A DNA stretch of 64,000 bases, from the NCBI GenBank assembly GCA_910589415.1, contig OU342633.1, positions 42,910,210 through 42,974,209 on the forward strand, in the 5' to 3' direction. This DNA is from Malachius bipustulatus (lineage: Eukaryota > Arthropoda > Insecta > Coleoptera > Melyridae). The translations under genes were made by a program, and so were the position numbers. Below, piece after piece: positions 35,311 to 47,619 of this stretch; position 1 is the stretch's first letter; each line of letters starts with the position of its first letter. The notes under the pieces were generated by a model. It saw only the letters and a program-made list of their open reading frames with translations, made no database searches and was not told the DNA's origin.

Positions 35311-35334
35311 TACTACCTAGGTAGGTAACTATTT

Positions 35335-35894
35335 ATTTCTGCTCTCTAATTATTACAGTCTGACGTATTGTTCTTTGTTTATCAATTTAATGGCACTCTT
35401 ATGACACATTTTAATAGCAAAAATTACATTTTAATTATTAATAACCTTCAAACTGAAAGAAAAATCTCCTGGAGATAATAAATCAGATGAAAGTAGGAAT
35501 CTTTAAGCTGTAGAAAACCAAGAAAAAAATGTACTTTTTCAAATCGCCTGCCACAACCCCCCACACAGTGCGAATCTTCCACGACCAGGCCTAAAATATT
35601 TCCTTTTCCGATCAAAAACAATTTAAAATTAGTCGTAGGCAGCATTTAGCAATAAATTGCGAACGGGATCACCTGATAGAGAGCAAAAAATCTGCGTTTT
35701 AGTCATTAGTTTGCCGATGGCGTAGTAGAAATTCGGTAAAAACTGCTAATTTCTTATATTATTTTTATTAGGGCGCGTATTAGAAAATCAAAAAATGTAT
35801 TCATGAACAGCGTGTGTCTTGTTTAAAATCAGGAAGATGATGACGACTTCCGGTATAACCGGAAATTTAGTTAGGACGTTTACGAGTATAAAGT
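35335..35894. repeat. Spacer containing the right copy of the LINE-flanking repeat
   Basis: Positions 35455-35690 match 31185-31460 as described there. The remainder is AT-rich with no gene seen. Confidence 0.65.
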
Positions 35895-36626
35895 CTGTAC
35901 ACTGAGAGTTGTCTGTTGTGAGAACTAAGGATACATCATCTCGTTATGTTTCTTACTCCTTCTATTGCATTGCATAGTCAATCGAGTTAAAATGGGACGT
36001 ATTGTCAGAAATACGTTTGAATCGTCTGCAATTCTAAAAAGATGAGCGAGAGTGAGACGGAAGTATCGACTCGCGTCTTGATACGCTTAGATTGATACGA
36101 TATTACGATAAGATTGTCGTCGTTACTATCAGTAGTGTCAGTGTCAGCGGTAAATATACTAATAAGGTTTGTCTTGTGATTTTAAAGGTTTTTAATACGA
36201 AATTAGCAGAATTACCTGTGTCCTGTGATAAACTATGAGTAACTTATTATAATTGCTCGAATGCCTAAAAATCTACTTCCTTGCTTTGCCTGGGAAACGA
36301 TTGAACTCTCTAGTACGTGGTCTTGTGGTAAAATTGCTGGAATATTTTACTTGCAAATAAGAAAACGGAGGTGTTATTCTTTTAAACGGCAACCAGCAGG
36401 TAGGTGACATGATATTTCTATCATGATGATAACAATAATTCGTCAATAACTTGTCGAAATAATATATTTATAGGATATTCATTATTCCTCAACACACGCC
36501 ACTGACACGAACTGCGATACCACATCTGGTTCGACTTAGAAATAAGTGTACGATTCAAATCGAATTAAATGAAATTGTTTAGTCAGAATCAGTGTGGCAT
36601 GACAACGGACAACTCTCAGTGTACAG
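35895..36626. mobile_element. Non-autonomous TIR element, 732 bp
   Basis: CTGTACACTGAGAGTTGTC at 35895 is the exact reverse complement of the sequence ending at 36626, and the match continues for about 24 bp with one mismatch (GTTGTCYGTTGT). No transposase ORF lies inside. Target duplication is not obvious. The interior is less AT-rich than its surroundings. Confidence 0.75.
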
Positions 36627-37743
36627 AGAGTAGTTTATAGTAACGGCTATTTAATAGTAATGGTGTCATGTATCTTTGACCTACAAACTTTACTCCGTCA
36701 CGAGTTCCTACACGAGATATTCACGCTTTTGCTTTAACATAATCTCAAATGAAATAGGTGAGAGGCTCAAAGCAAATACCTTAAACTATAATACAGGGAA
36801 CTCTCATTGAAATACATTCATTTGGTAGACGACTAGGGTACCTATCTGTATTACCGTAAGTAATTCAAAACAAAGCTAGAGGTTGACCTTTGAAACAAGA
36901 ATAATTTAATCGTGCAAGTCAAGCAAAAAACGTGGCTTTGAAGCCCTCCAGACTCCAGAATATGTTACTTGCAAATAATCCCGGTGGATAATTCCTGAAA
37001 AGAATCACGCTGTCATCATGTTTTCAGGCTTGACTAAAAAAAAATCGGTCTGACGTTTATCTAATTACGTCGATACTCCCCCGAGTGTCGCCTTGAAGCC
37101 CCTAGGGTCTCCCGGTAAAGTGTACTTGATTCCAGATTGGGGAGCTGGAACAACATTTCAGCACACGGCGTAGACGCATCGTTTGCGTGATTACGTGTTG
37201 CGGCGTGGATCGCAGATGATCGTAGCGTGATGGTCGAGAAGCTACTGGAGCATCTTTCCAAATAGGGTATTTTAGGCAATTTAATTTTGTGTTTGTTTAT
37301 TGAGAACACAAAAACTCTTATATTATCTGGCATGGGATTTGAATATGTGATCATGGCGCAGTCGATGCAGACTCCGTGCCTTACTTATTCCTTTTTACGC
37401 AGTCGAGATACGGGAGAAAGTAATATTACACCTATCTAAAGTGGTGGAATCAAGACACACTACTGCTGGAACAAAGTCAATTCTCGCCAGAAGTGATTAC
37501 CTTTTCGTGTCACTTGAATTATAAGTGAAAGGTTATCAACACTTTCCTTCATAGTTATAATAAATCTTTACAGAAAAACTCTTCCTGGCGAGGCAATTTA
37601 TTATAATGTCATTCTCGAAATCTAGAATACTTCGACAAGTTATCTCTAAATTAATTTTTAATATTTAATTGAACAACAATAAAAGTTTACTTTTCTTAAG
37701 TTGTAAATACTGCAATGTTCTATTTTTAATGACATTCAGGTAC
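36627..37743. other. Start of the receptor's large intron, no other gene
   Basis: In the sense of the minus-strand receptor gene this is the beginning of the large intron. The minus-strand ORF at 37061-37354 has no recognisable domain. Nothing else is supported. Confidence 0.5.
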
Positions 37744-37747
37744 CTAC

Positions 37748-38035
37748 CTCAATCAGTAGCGGCGCTGTTGGAAAAATCAGATCCTTGGTATAAATCATGG
37801 AAGTATAAGCATCGCAAACAGCTAGGCTAAGACTAATCTTCAGTGCCGGTGGAAACGGTCTTCTGATCCAGAAAACGCTAGTCAACACCAGGGTGTTCGT
37901 CAATATCGCCAGGGCGGCAGAGAATTCTAGGATAATCATGTATAAATTGGACACCCGTATCACCTCTAAGTCATAAACATCTTCGGTGCAGTTGGGTTGT
38001 GCAGTTGAGATGTTATCGAAATCTGTTGAATTCAT
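37748..38035 (-). CDS. Class A GPCR, N-terminal exon with TM1 and TM2
   Basis: From an ATG at 38035 the exon encodes an extracellular N-terminus with three N-glycosylation sequons (NST, NIS, NCT). TM1 follows (LYMIILEFSAALAILTN-TLVLTSVF) with N1.50, then a basic first loop (WIRRPFPPALK). TM2 has LSLAVCDAY with D2.50. It ends LLIE at a strong donor GAG|GTAGGT (37747); a second donor three codon positions on (G|GTACCT) would suit the micro-exon. The frame is open further upstream, through a hydrophobic leader (LIASCLIVTLIF) to an ATG located inside a MITE. An acceptor-like TTTTTTCTAG lies at 38073, so an upstream exon is equally possible. TM3-TM7 are supplied by the exons at 22.1-22.8 kb. Confidence 0.82.
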
Positions 38036-38114
38036 CTTGGCCGAGTTGTTGTTGGGGACTTCAGTAGCTTCCCTAGAAAAAATTAATGTTACAATTAGAC
38101 AGCTTGCAATGAGA

Positions 38115-38305
38115 TATACAGGGTGAGTCATTTTAATCTTCGCACCTAAATATATCTGTTGATAAGCCAGATACAAAAAAAAAATCAGACAAAAATTGTT
38201 CAGAACAATGGAGGTCATTTGACTGTACTAATGACTTTAACTTTGGGGACCAATTTAAGGCCATTTGAAAGTCAAGATAATTTTTTAATTAGGACACCCT
38301 GTATA
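38115..38305. mobile_element. MITE with TATACAGGGTG ends, 191 bp
   Basis: TATACAGGGTG at 38115 and CACCCTGTATA at 38305 are inverted repeats. A similar ACAGGRTGTYC terminus recurs at several other places in the window. It abuts the receptor N-terminal exon and supplies the most upstream in-frame ATG (reading MTHPVY from MITE sequence). Confidence 0.75.
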
Positions 38306-38380
38306 TTATTGTTTTTCATATTTCCTGAGAAAATCCAATAATATTGGTTTTTACAGTTCCAGTCCAAATTGAGTAGGCTA

Positions 38381-38534
38381 ATGCCCGTATTCACAAACGA
38401 TAATTTCCTAAATAGTTACCTACGTAATTAATTAAATGAGTGAGATGGAGATATGCAGTTTTTTGGCAATAGAATGAGATGGAGATAACTGATTACGTAA
38501 TTATTTGGTAATTATCGTTTGTGATTATGGGCAT
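38381..38534. mobile_element. MITE with ATGCCC ends, 154 bp
   Basis: ATGCCCGTATTCACAAACGA at 38381 is the near-exact reverse complement of the segment ending GGGCAT at 38534. The match continues through AATTWCC and TACGTAAT. Two internal GAGATGGAGATA copies are present. Confidence 0.8.
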
Positions 38535-41500
38535 AAGAGTTATAAACAACTGAAAACCGAAGTTTTTAATTTTGAAATCAGTGTACCTGCATCAAAAACG
38601 TCTCCAAATATCTGAAAACGGCTTAGGTCCTCCTATCTTAAAACTTTTCACATGGTATCCTACTACAAAATTTGGTATCCTACTTGAAATTTTAATACAG
38701 GGTACATTCGGCCTGTATGAAAAGTATTGGATTTAGGATGTACCTACCTAACCTATGGTATTTTATCTAGTTTATTCTGCCAGAGGCCAGAGTTAGTTTA
38801 AATGCCGGAGTGTGTTCAAAACATTTCAAAGCAAGTGATTAGGTTCGTAGTCTTCCACTTATAAAGTGTTTGGATTTACAGTAAAGAGGTGCCGGCAGAT
38901 TAAATCTGGAACAATTACAAAGGACAGTCTCCACCTGATATTTATTACCGTATTATTTTATCCTGCCCTGACAAGGTAATTAAAGTACTTAATTTAATGC
39001 CTAAAGTGAGTATACTTCATAAAAGCAGTCTTGCTAACTGAGCACATGTGGGTACAATTTTATAAACACCCGAAAAAGCCTTCAAAAGCAGAATTCTCCC
39101 CTGCACAAGTCAATACAAATTCAAATTTCGCGCGCATATGTGTTCCAGTTTCGGCATTGCGTCGACGTGACGAAAATAAGACCGCCAAGTGATCATATTA
39201 TCTCTTTATGTTACTTTATGTTACTGTATCATAGGTATAAGTAATATGGATGAGTGTCCGGTTTGACAACGGTGCAGAAGGGGTCGTAAAAAGCCTTTTT
39301 GGCTCAAGGGTTGTAAACAACTTCCAGCAGAGCTGGTCTGGGTTTTAAAAATTGTATACTCGAGTATGAAGGATGACGCGCGAGAACCTTAGGGCATTCA
39401 TAAATGGAAAAATGATTGGTAGCCAATTTAGAAAAATCAAAATTGAATAGAACTTTAGTTATACCGGAAGTGGGATTGGGTTATAAATATTTTAGTTCCA
39501 TTCGCCGAAATTGCTATATAAACGATAAAATCTTCAATTTTCTTTTCATTCTTCCAATCATTTTTTCATTTATGAATTGCCTCAGGTTCTTGCGCCTCAC
39601 CCTATATTATAGTACCGAGTACTCGGGTATTGAGTACCGATAACTCGAGCGTTGAGTACCAAGTATCGTGTACTTTCGCCAATAACTTTCCTCTTGATGC
39701 TTACCTGCTCGTGAGTACAAGTACTCGAACTTCACGAATTTTTTTTACCTACTTCCATCATGTTCTAATAGGATAGATTGTCCAGTGAATGAACAAGGCA
39801 TGTTGTCACTTTGGATATAGGTTACACATATTAAAGTATCAATTAGCTACGAGTTATATCGGGTGTTCAATAATCAACACGTCCTGAGTTGGCCCTGGAG
39901 ATGAAAACTTATGTCTTAACTTGATTTTCTATTAACATGGCATAGTAGACTTATTATTATTATTAGTAAACTAGTCTATTCGATTTTCTATATGATTGTG
40001 GTCCGCTGTCACGGTTACTAACCTGTAACTGGCATTTGTTTCGAGTTGTTTCAAAATAACTCTAATTATTTTACTGCCGGTTTGTAGTCTCAAATTATTA
40101 CTTAAACGTAACTCTGAATCCTTCAGATACGCGTCAAGTAGTCACAAACAGTGTTTCTCGCACATAGATATCCCAAGTAACAGGGACATAGGAACTGTCA
40201 CTGGATGCCTAACTATGTTCTCTCAACTCTAGTCCAAGCGCAATGAAATTGATGTAATGTAAACAATAAGACGTTAGTGACATTTTAGAATTCTTGATTT
40301 ACTGAAGGCCGTTCTTTTTTCAAAGAAAAATTTAATTAATAAAAATAAATTGACAAATAAAATAATAACTTAAGTTTGGTTATTTATTTATATGTTGAAA
40401 AACGTTCAATTTGGTGCTTGGATCTTGAATGTTTCTATAGGAACCTGTTCACAAGCTTCATAGAAAAGGTGCACACTTTTGTCCTTATCCAGTGATACAG
40501 CAGTGAAAGTAACTCCGAGACATTCCTGAAAGTTAAAATTTTTGTCAATAGTTTTCCCGAAACTAACAGAGTTTCAACCAATACTTTTTTGCTGGTTTAA
40601 CATGGCTTAGAATATCATTTAGATCAGTTCCCAGAGTTACCAAACGGGGATTTGTTTGTTTGAAAACTTCCGAACCAACCGATTTAATGAAAGAGATCTG
40701 TGAAGATCGATTTATCTGTCGTAATATACCGTAAGATACCTTAGCCAGCCAGATTCATACCTTAGCCTGCAAGCTTAAATGTGATTTATTTCTATGCATT
40801 TACAATGAGGATTCGATATTTTGTTAACAGACTAGTAACGAAGTCAAGTCAAGTAATCGAGAGGAGAAGTTCGTCAAGATAAACGATACACCCGGGCAAC
40901 AGTTACAAAGTGCCTTTAGTGGAGTGAGGGACCGTGTATTAAAATGTGTCCAGGAGAATCCTTAAATGAATTAATTGTTGATTATATTTATTCCTTACAA
41001 AATCAAAAGCTGTCAGTTGTAAAGAGTGGTTAAGTTAAGACAAACCTCTATGTGTCAGGGCCTACTCCAAAACGGTTTTGTTTTCGAACACCCCTTATTT
41101 ATTACTAGGAAGCATATTTATATGAAAGAATTTTATCAGAAAAATTTGTTGTGGTATTTATATTATTTAATAAAACTGAGGAACAGCTACGAAATCACCA
41201 GTAAATGAACATTATCACCCAGTTGATGAACATTTATAAAGCTAGTAAACGAATATAAGGTTTTCAAAGAGGGTTTTGAAATTTTTTTCCATGCTAAAAA
41301 CTTCTCGTTTAATATTGCCGCGGTATCTTCATCATATTGTACAGTATTCAATTATTTTTTAAATATCCCGAAGAAGAGAAAAGAGCATTCTTTTAGAAAT
41401 GTCTGGATGCCTGTTTAAATTAGCTGTAAAACATTATTTTGCACCAGGCCGATCATCGTCAAACGTATATCTACTACCTATTTCATTTGAGAGATTCTTT

Positions 41501-44500
41501 AAATTTTTTTGTAGTGTCTGATTCACTTAATGGGATGCTCTGACCAAAATATATTTTTTTATTCTTGAGTAATACAGAATTGGACGGGCGGGATTATTCT
41601 GCCGTTATAATTTCGCCTGCTATTTCATTTTACAGGTTGGATTTTGGAATACAGTGAATGAACAATGAATAGCCATGTTCATTTACTGGAAATGGACATC
41701 ATAGGTAATAATATGCTGGTTTTAGATGATTTAAAAAGGCATCAACATTGGGACCATTTTAGCTCACTTTTGAGAACTGCGCAAAAACCCAGTGAATTAA
41801 CACATTGTTCATTCACTGCATTTCGTATGAAAGTCTCTTCCAGTTATAGAACACGTTACATTTATGGAAATTTAAGTAATTAGAACGTACATATGATGAT
41901 TTTTGAATATCCTTAATTAAAATGGCGTCCAGGACATTTAATCTCAACACTTCTACACTCATGCTCTGTGACCGAAACGAACTGAAGCACAGAAGAAACA
42001 ATCCAATGAATGAACGTTATTTAGCAATTGTGCAGGTTGAACTAGCGGTAAATTTGAATTCAGCCAATCCGAAGTCATTCTTAATATTTGAATAAAACGG
42101 TCAATTTGGCCATTTACTGGATACTGTTCATTCTCTGTGTAAGCTACCCGATCCTACTTTTACCAGAATATATAGTGTGTCACGTGGGAATCACCCAAAT
42201 TTTGACACTGTGTTTAGGGAATCAAAGAAGAAAAGGCTTATTGAGATATGTATTGTTAAAAAATATTATACTCAAGAGAGCTTTTTGTAATGTATTATTA
42301 GAGAAAAAGTTTTATTTCGTAAAATGAAATCGGCTCTTGGGGGATTCAGAATTCACCACCAAGGTCACCAGACCGCACTTCCATATAGATTATTCTCTTT
42401 GGGAATTGTTGAAGTCTTCCGTTTACAAAACGAAAGTGACCATATTGCTCTTTAACGAGCAACGGAGCAACTTAATCAATACAGAAACGAGCTGACGAAT
42501 ACATTCAGGTCTGGTTTTTGGAGGTATTATTGAAAAAGTAATCAAATAAAATATATTTTATGTTAAAAATTGGACTTTTTCTCAAATATTACGATAAATT
42601 AGCTTATTTTTTATGATTCCTCAGTAACGGTTGATATTTTATTATGTTTATATAAGCCTTGTTTTTGACGCCCTGAAAACACCGTCCAAATTTTCGGGGT
42701 TACCACGAGACACCTTTATACGCATTGTTTTGTGACTTTTGATCGCCGTAAATAAATTTTAATTCAGCAATTTTAACCGAGAAATGATTTTTATTTGATT
42801 CGTGCGGGGTCCAAAACCTGAAAATTAATCAAGTCAAATTTGCTGGCATATATCTACAGTTGTTATAACGAAAGTTATCATCAAGCTTCGGTTTTTAAAG
42901 ACACCTTAAGAATTTAATTCTCTATTTTACTGGGTAAACAATAAGTATACGATTCCATTTGAATGTTTTTTTTAGAAAAATCGCGATGTTTGCTCACATG
43001 TCAGATAACGCCATCTAGCGGCTACGGTGGTGATAAAATAAAAATGGTGTGAAATGCAATCAACAGAAGAAGGAAAATTCTTTGCAACGAGACTAATTTG
43101 GTTGAATTCCGTTGAGGCTAACCGGAATAATTGATATTTGAATAAACGATGTTTCGACATCCCCCCACCACTTTATTTTTGGAGTTAGCAGAAAAACTTT
43201 AAAACAAAAAAAATTGAAGCTACTCGAACATTACACTGATCATAATATTGGTGGAAAATCCAGATTTTTCATTTAGTCATGGTTGTTACGCCCTAGCGGT
43301 CATTTTAGAAGCTCATTAATAAAACTATTTTCAAAATTTTTAGGGCCACTCTTCTTTAAAGAAATTTTTTACTGAAGCTGTACGACGCCTAGTTTCTTAT
43401 TAGATAATCCCGGCGTTCATTTTTAATGGTTCAGCCTTACATAAGGTAGAAATTTGTAAAGTTCCTCATGACTCACCCTATATAAAAAAAACACCAGTAC
43501 ATAAAACTCCAAAATCATGCCCCTAATTTTTGTCTAATGTTTCAAGAATTAGAGACGATTTTATATAAATATTTTAATAATGTAATCAACCATGTTCTCG
43601 ATGTGCATTTAGCTAATATGGCATGCTGTCGTGCTGATGAGTCGATAACAAGGACGGAACGGTACCGTTCAGGTCTTCAGTCTTTACCTCTCATGCTGTG
43701 CGGAAGGTTTCTAATTCATTTTTCGAAGAACCTATAATAGTGGCAAGCTAAATTAGAATCTAAAACTCAATAAATTAAAATCTAATATAATCCAAGACGT
43801 TAAATAATACAAAAAATGGAATGAAACATTAATTTAAAAAAAACTGGAAACTATAAAATTTTATTCAAGCACTTTCCATAAGTAATTACCAGTATCGATT
43901 CTCTTCCATAAAATTATATGAAGAAAATTGGCTTTTAAATTGAAAGACAAGTCAAGGAATTTACAGGGTAAAAATTAAATAAGAAACTTTAATGAGAGTA
44001 ATTTCGATTTATTTTATGAACCTCTTAAATTGCAACAGAATGTAAAGTTTTAAGCGAGCTAAATCTTAGTTCAAAAAAAAGAAACTCTTAATCGACTTGA
44101 AGTTACATCAGTTATTTGAAATGTATAAAGTTCTGGACAGATTTTCAGTTCGTATCCTATAAACGAGGCGACTCTCTAGATCGAGGTTCCGTTTATACAA
44201 CTCCACGGAGACTTTAGTTCCGGCTTCCTTATACAGAACAGAGCATTTATCAAAAACTTAAAAGCCATTAAAGCAGTGACCTTCCGAAGCTATTTTCGAA
44301 AGATCTCAATCATAATTTAAACCATAATTTTACAAAAAAGTGCAAGATATTTATAATAAATATGTAGGTACCTACATAAAGATGATATTTTTGAAAGCTC
44401 TTAGAACTTTGAAAGCCAAGTAGAAATTCTATCCCGTAATAATTTATTATATCTCCATCATATCAATTTTTCGCGTCTCGTTCTGTCCTTATTCATTTAA

Positions 44501-44540
44501 TGAGGTCTTCTCATTGCGCTTGATATCTTTTATTTACACG
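38535..44540. other. Mostly unique AT-rich intergenic sequence
   Basis: No credible exon found. Positions about 39610-39735 are rich in degenerate GAGTACC / GTACTCG motifs. Short ORFs (39416-39643, 41026-41208, 42088-42327, 43537-43737) are composition-driven and unsupported. Upstream receptor exons, if any, should lie here on the minus strand. Confidence 0.5.
41652..41818. repeat. 167-bp segment with perfect 16-bp inverted ends
   Basis: CAGTGAATGAACAATG at 41652-41667 and its exact complement at 41803-41818. Likely a small MITE; no target duplication was found. Confidence 0.6.
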
Positions 44541-44543
44541 CGT

Positions 44544-44726
44544 TTTAGGTCACTGCTTGTTAAACGGGATCTACGAATTTATGAAGTCGTAGGCAGAACT
44601 CGATATTCTAGGTACGGTCGCTGGAAAAGAGAGGTCGGTAGCCGTTTCAATCTGTTATCATTTAAAAACAGCTTTTAACTTTTTTTTATTTAGTATTGAT
44701 TTTATTTCTTCATCTCCATTTTCTAA
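44544..44726. repeat. Repeat 3, copy A (about 180 bp)
   Basis: The segment from TTTTAGGTCACTGCTTGTTA to CATCTCCATTTTCT is repeated almost identically at 51309-51488. No coding potential is evident. Copy B, but not this copy, is bracketed by a 44-bp direct duplication. Confidence 0.9.
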
Positions 44727-47300
44727 GGTATGAAAATACCTTGATTGGAATGTTCCAGTAATATTGGCGTTAGCGTTTTCTGCAATATGTGTCCCAAACG
44801 AGTGTTAATTCTAAGATTAATTGAAGTATAGTCAGTATTCCTGATTGGAAACTTGAATTTTAGAGTTGAGAATTCACAAAAAAATAAAGGGCTCTTTAAT
44901 AAAGGGATTATGCGGATGTCGGGTCCTTTTAAGGACGCTACTTCCGCACTTGCTATGTAAACTAGTATTTTGTAGACTTAGTTATGTTAACAAGAGCTTA
45001 ATTAAAAGAGAATTTACTGAAGTCACGATGCAAGGACTCAATCAAGAAGATGTCAATATATTTAGTATAGGTACTATCAGGAAGAAATAAGTTTCTTCTG
45101 AATTATTTTCAAAGCAGATAAATATAAATCCATAACGATTCATAAATCAAATTGTGTCCAATTTCATTCAGAAAAATCAGAAGAAAAAACTTCTGCTTTT
45201 TATGGCAAAATTCCGAGTCTGATGGAACGAATAATACGACGTAGATTTGATTGAAAGCAAAAAGTTACTTCAGTGTGTATAGAATCGTCGCAAGTGAGTA
45301 AATTGAGTAACTTCAAAGCGCGGGATGAGCGAAATTATATGAGGAAGCGGAACGGAAAAATGTCTTGGAAATAACTAATTACGTTCGCTTCTTAAAACGA
45401 ATTTTAAATGTTTTGATTTTAGTTATTTTTTATCATAAAATTTCATAGAGCATACCTATCTATTTTATACAGGATGTCGCTAAAAGGAATATGATGATTT
45501 AACCTAAGTTATCTATGACCAAAAAGGTACCCTTCTCAAGATTCCCCTTAAAAGGGGGTCAATCAAATTCACGTTTTCCAGAATAAGTCAATAATGGATT
45601 AATTGAGAAAGTGTCTTGCAACCATTGACGTACAGGGTGTTCCTGTTTTTGATGTCATGTCTCACTTTTTACTCCAGAACTTTTTCAACTGCACGCCACT
45701 GATTGATTCTGCATTTTTTGTCCACAGTCGTTTTTTCTAAAGTTTTGTCCCCTTTTAAAAGTTTTGTATCTTGCTTTGTCTTCCTCTATTTTGAGCCGTT
45801 TTCGTTGTACAGGGCCTTGAACGTTCAAGATCGCGAGATTATCTTTGTTTCTAACTCACAAACTTTTCATTTTAAACACCAATTGTGAAAACCAAACTTT
45901 TATTTCTTCTCAGACAATTTTATTTTCAATAAAAATAAATCAAGACGCCACTCTCATATGGGACATTCTGTATAATAGTCCATAATAGTTTTCAATTATG
46001 GCCATGGTGACCTTGTATTTGATTTTGTAAGAAAAATTCGGAAAAGTCAATCGTTTGACCCATAGAAACCGACTCGAATGAGCTGGGACACGCTGTATAA
46101 TGAGAAGTTTTGATGCATATATAAGAACAATCGACCATGACTAATAAAGTTTAAGTGTTATCGTCCAAATGTGTTTGAAACCTTCACCCTTCCTTGTTAT
46201 CAAATGACGATTTAGACTAAGTAACGACGTTATCCTAGATTATCACATTCCTTTCTACCTTCACAGTGGATCAATATCACATCCCACATTAAATTGCTTC
46301 TTGGAGCTTTAAAATCAAATGCCTAACTAGAACGCTGACTCTGAAAGAATAAAATATAATTTTCCCATCTTATCTTGGATTAGAGAACCTTTTAAAACTT
46401 TCGACCCGTTTGAGATGATTACACACCTTTCTTTGAAGAATGGGAATAACGAAAGAAAAAAATAACGATAAAACGATATAATACTTAAGTATTATTTATG
46501 AGCAAGTAAATGAACTTTTGTGATAAATTGACCCAACGGCTATGATATACAAGATATTGTAAGAATACAACAAAAGTATTTTCATTTTCACGTTTCACGT
46601 TTCATAAAAGCAGTTCATTTAATATTGAGTTCTTAATCTTTTCAAGGTGCCGCTTGAAAAAATTATGAAAGGGCCTGATATTTAGAAGTCTTTTTGCTTC
46701 AAACTTCAAAGTGTGATGGTTTCTTTGTAAAATTCAAAGATTTTCTTTCTATTCAGTCGCGTCGATGATATGGCAATAAAGAAATTTGCCCAAATTAAAC
46801 AAGCAAACGAAATTAATGTAAGTGCCATTAATAAAACACATATCGGATTAAGAAAAAAGTGATAGGTACTGTTATAGTTCGCAGGGTCTGTGCTTTCTCT
46901 ACTCTTTTTTGAAAATTTATTTTCTTCTTTGATTCCCTCTTACCATAAACAATTTATTTAGGGAGCCTTTCTTTTTTTAAAACTAATAAAAGTTATGTCT
47001 GTATGAGACCTCTATGACTCAGAGTGAGTTCAAGTATTTTTTTTTTTAATTTTTTTAAAATTTTTATAACCTATAAACTCCTATTGAAACTCAATTTAAA
47101 TTTGTTTGGGTTTTATTACAATAAAAAATTTTCCAAACAATAACACTTACAACAACTAACTTAAAAATAACTTAAAATTACTCACAGTTTGTTCCCTTAA
47201 TGAATCTTCTTCATCACCGACTTTCTGTCATTAATTTTTGACAGAAGTCCCTCGTAGGTTAACGAAAGGAATAACCCAAGGAATCTGCTGTTGAACAAAG
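44727..47300. other. Intergenic sequence with MITE-end motifs
   Basis: No gene supported. TATACAGGATGTC at 45466 and GGGACACGCTGTATA ending at 46099 are inverted. Internal ACAGGGTGTTCC (about 45632) and GGACATTCTGTATA (about 45961) suggest one composite or two nested MITEs of the same end type as 38115-38305. The rest is AT-rich. Confidence 0.5.
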
Positions 47301-47420
47301 CTTGAAGTCAACTCTAGTAGCCTTGCTGTTAGTGTGTCAGCAATTTCAATGTAGATCTCTGCACGGATATATCCAATTCGCTGCTACGTTTTTCTATCTT
47401 CAATGTCAAAATCGCAGAAT

Positions 47421-47542
47421 CCAAATCGCTGCACGGCTGTACCCAAATCAAACTGCAATTGTCAGCTGCCTGCTAGCCAAATCTCTGCACGGCTGTATCC
47501 AAATCAAATTGCAGTTGTCAGCTACCAGCTAACCAAATCTCT
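47421..47542 (+). repeat. Tandem repeat, 56-bp period
   Basis: Units start CCAAATC(G/T)CTGCACGGCT at 47421 and 47477, with a truncated third at 47533. A looser related unit lies upstream at about 47355. The two overlapping ORFs through it (47302-47532 and 47403-47606) are a by-product of the repeat. Confidence 0.85.
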
Positions 47543-47619
47543 CCTTCTAACCTATATGTTTCTTCTTGTAGTCAGCTACGGCCTCTGTTCTTTTCCAAAT
47601 TCTTGATGTTCGAAAATTT

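Noticed and set aside
34055..35320. Several plus-strand ORFs of 97-160 codons
   Set aside because: They are antisense shadows of the 991-codon LINE ORF.
37061..37354. 97-codon minus-strand ORF
   Set aside because: No recognisable domain, no splice context and no repeat support.
22480..38035. Treating the TM1-TM2 exon and the TM3-TM7 exons as two separate genes
   Set aside because: Each is incomplete alone, they are on the same strand in the right order and phase, and together they make one seven-helix receptor. Transcript proof is lacking.
47302..47606. Two overlapping ORFs as a small Cys/Gln-rich protein
   Set aside because: They are the translation of a 56-bp tandem repeat in two frames.
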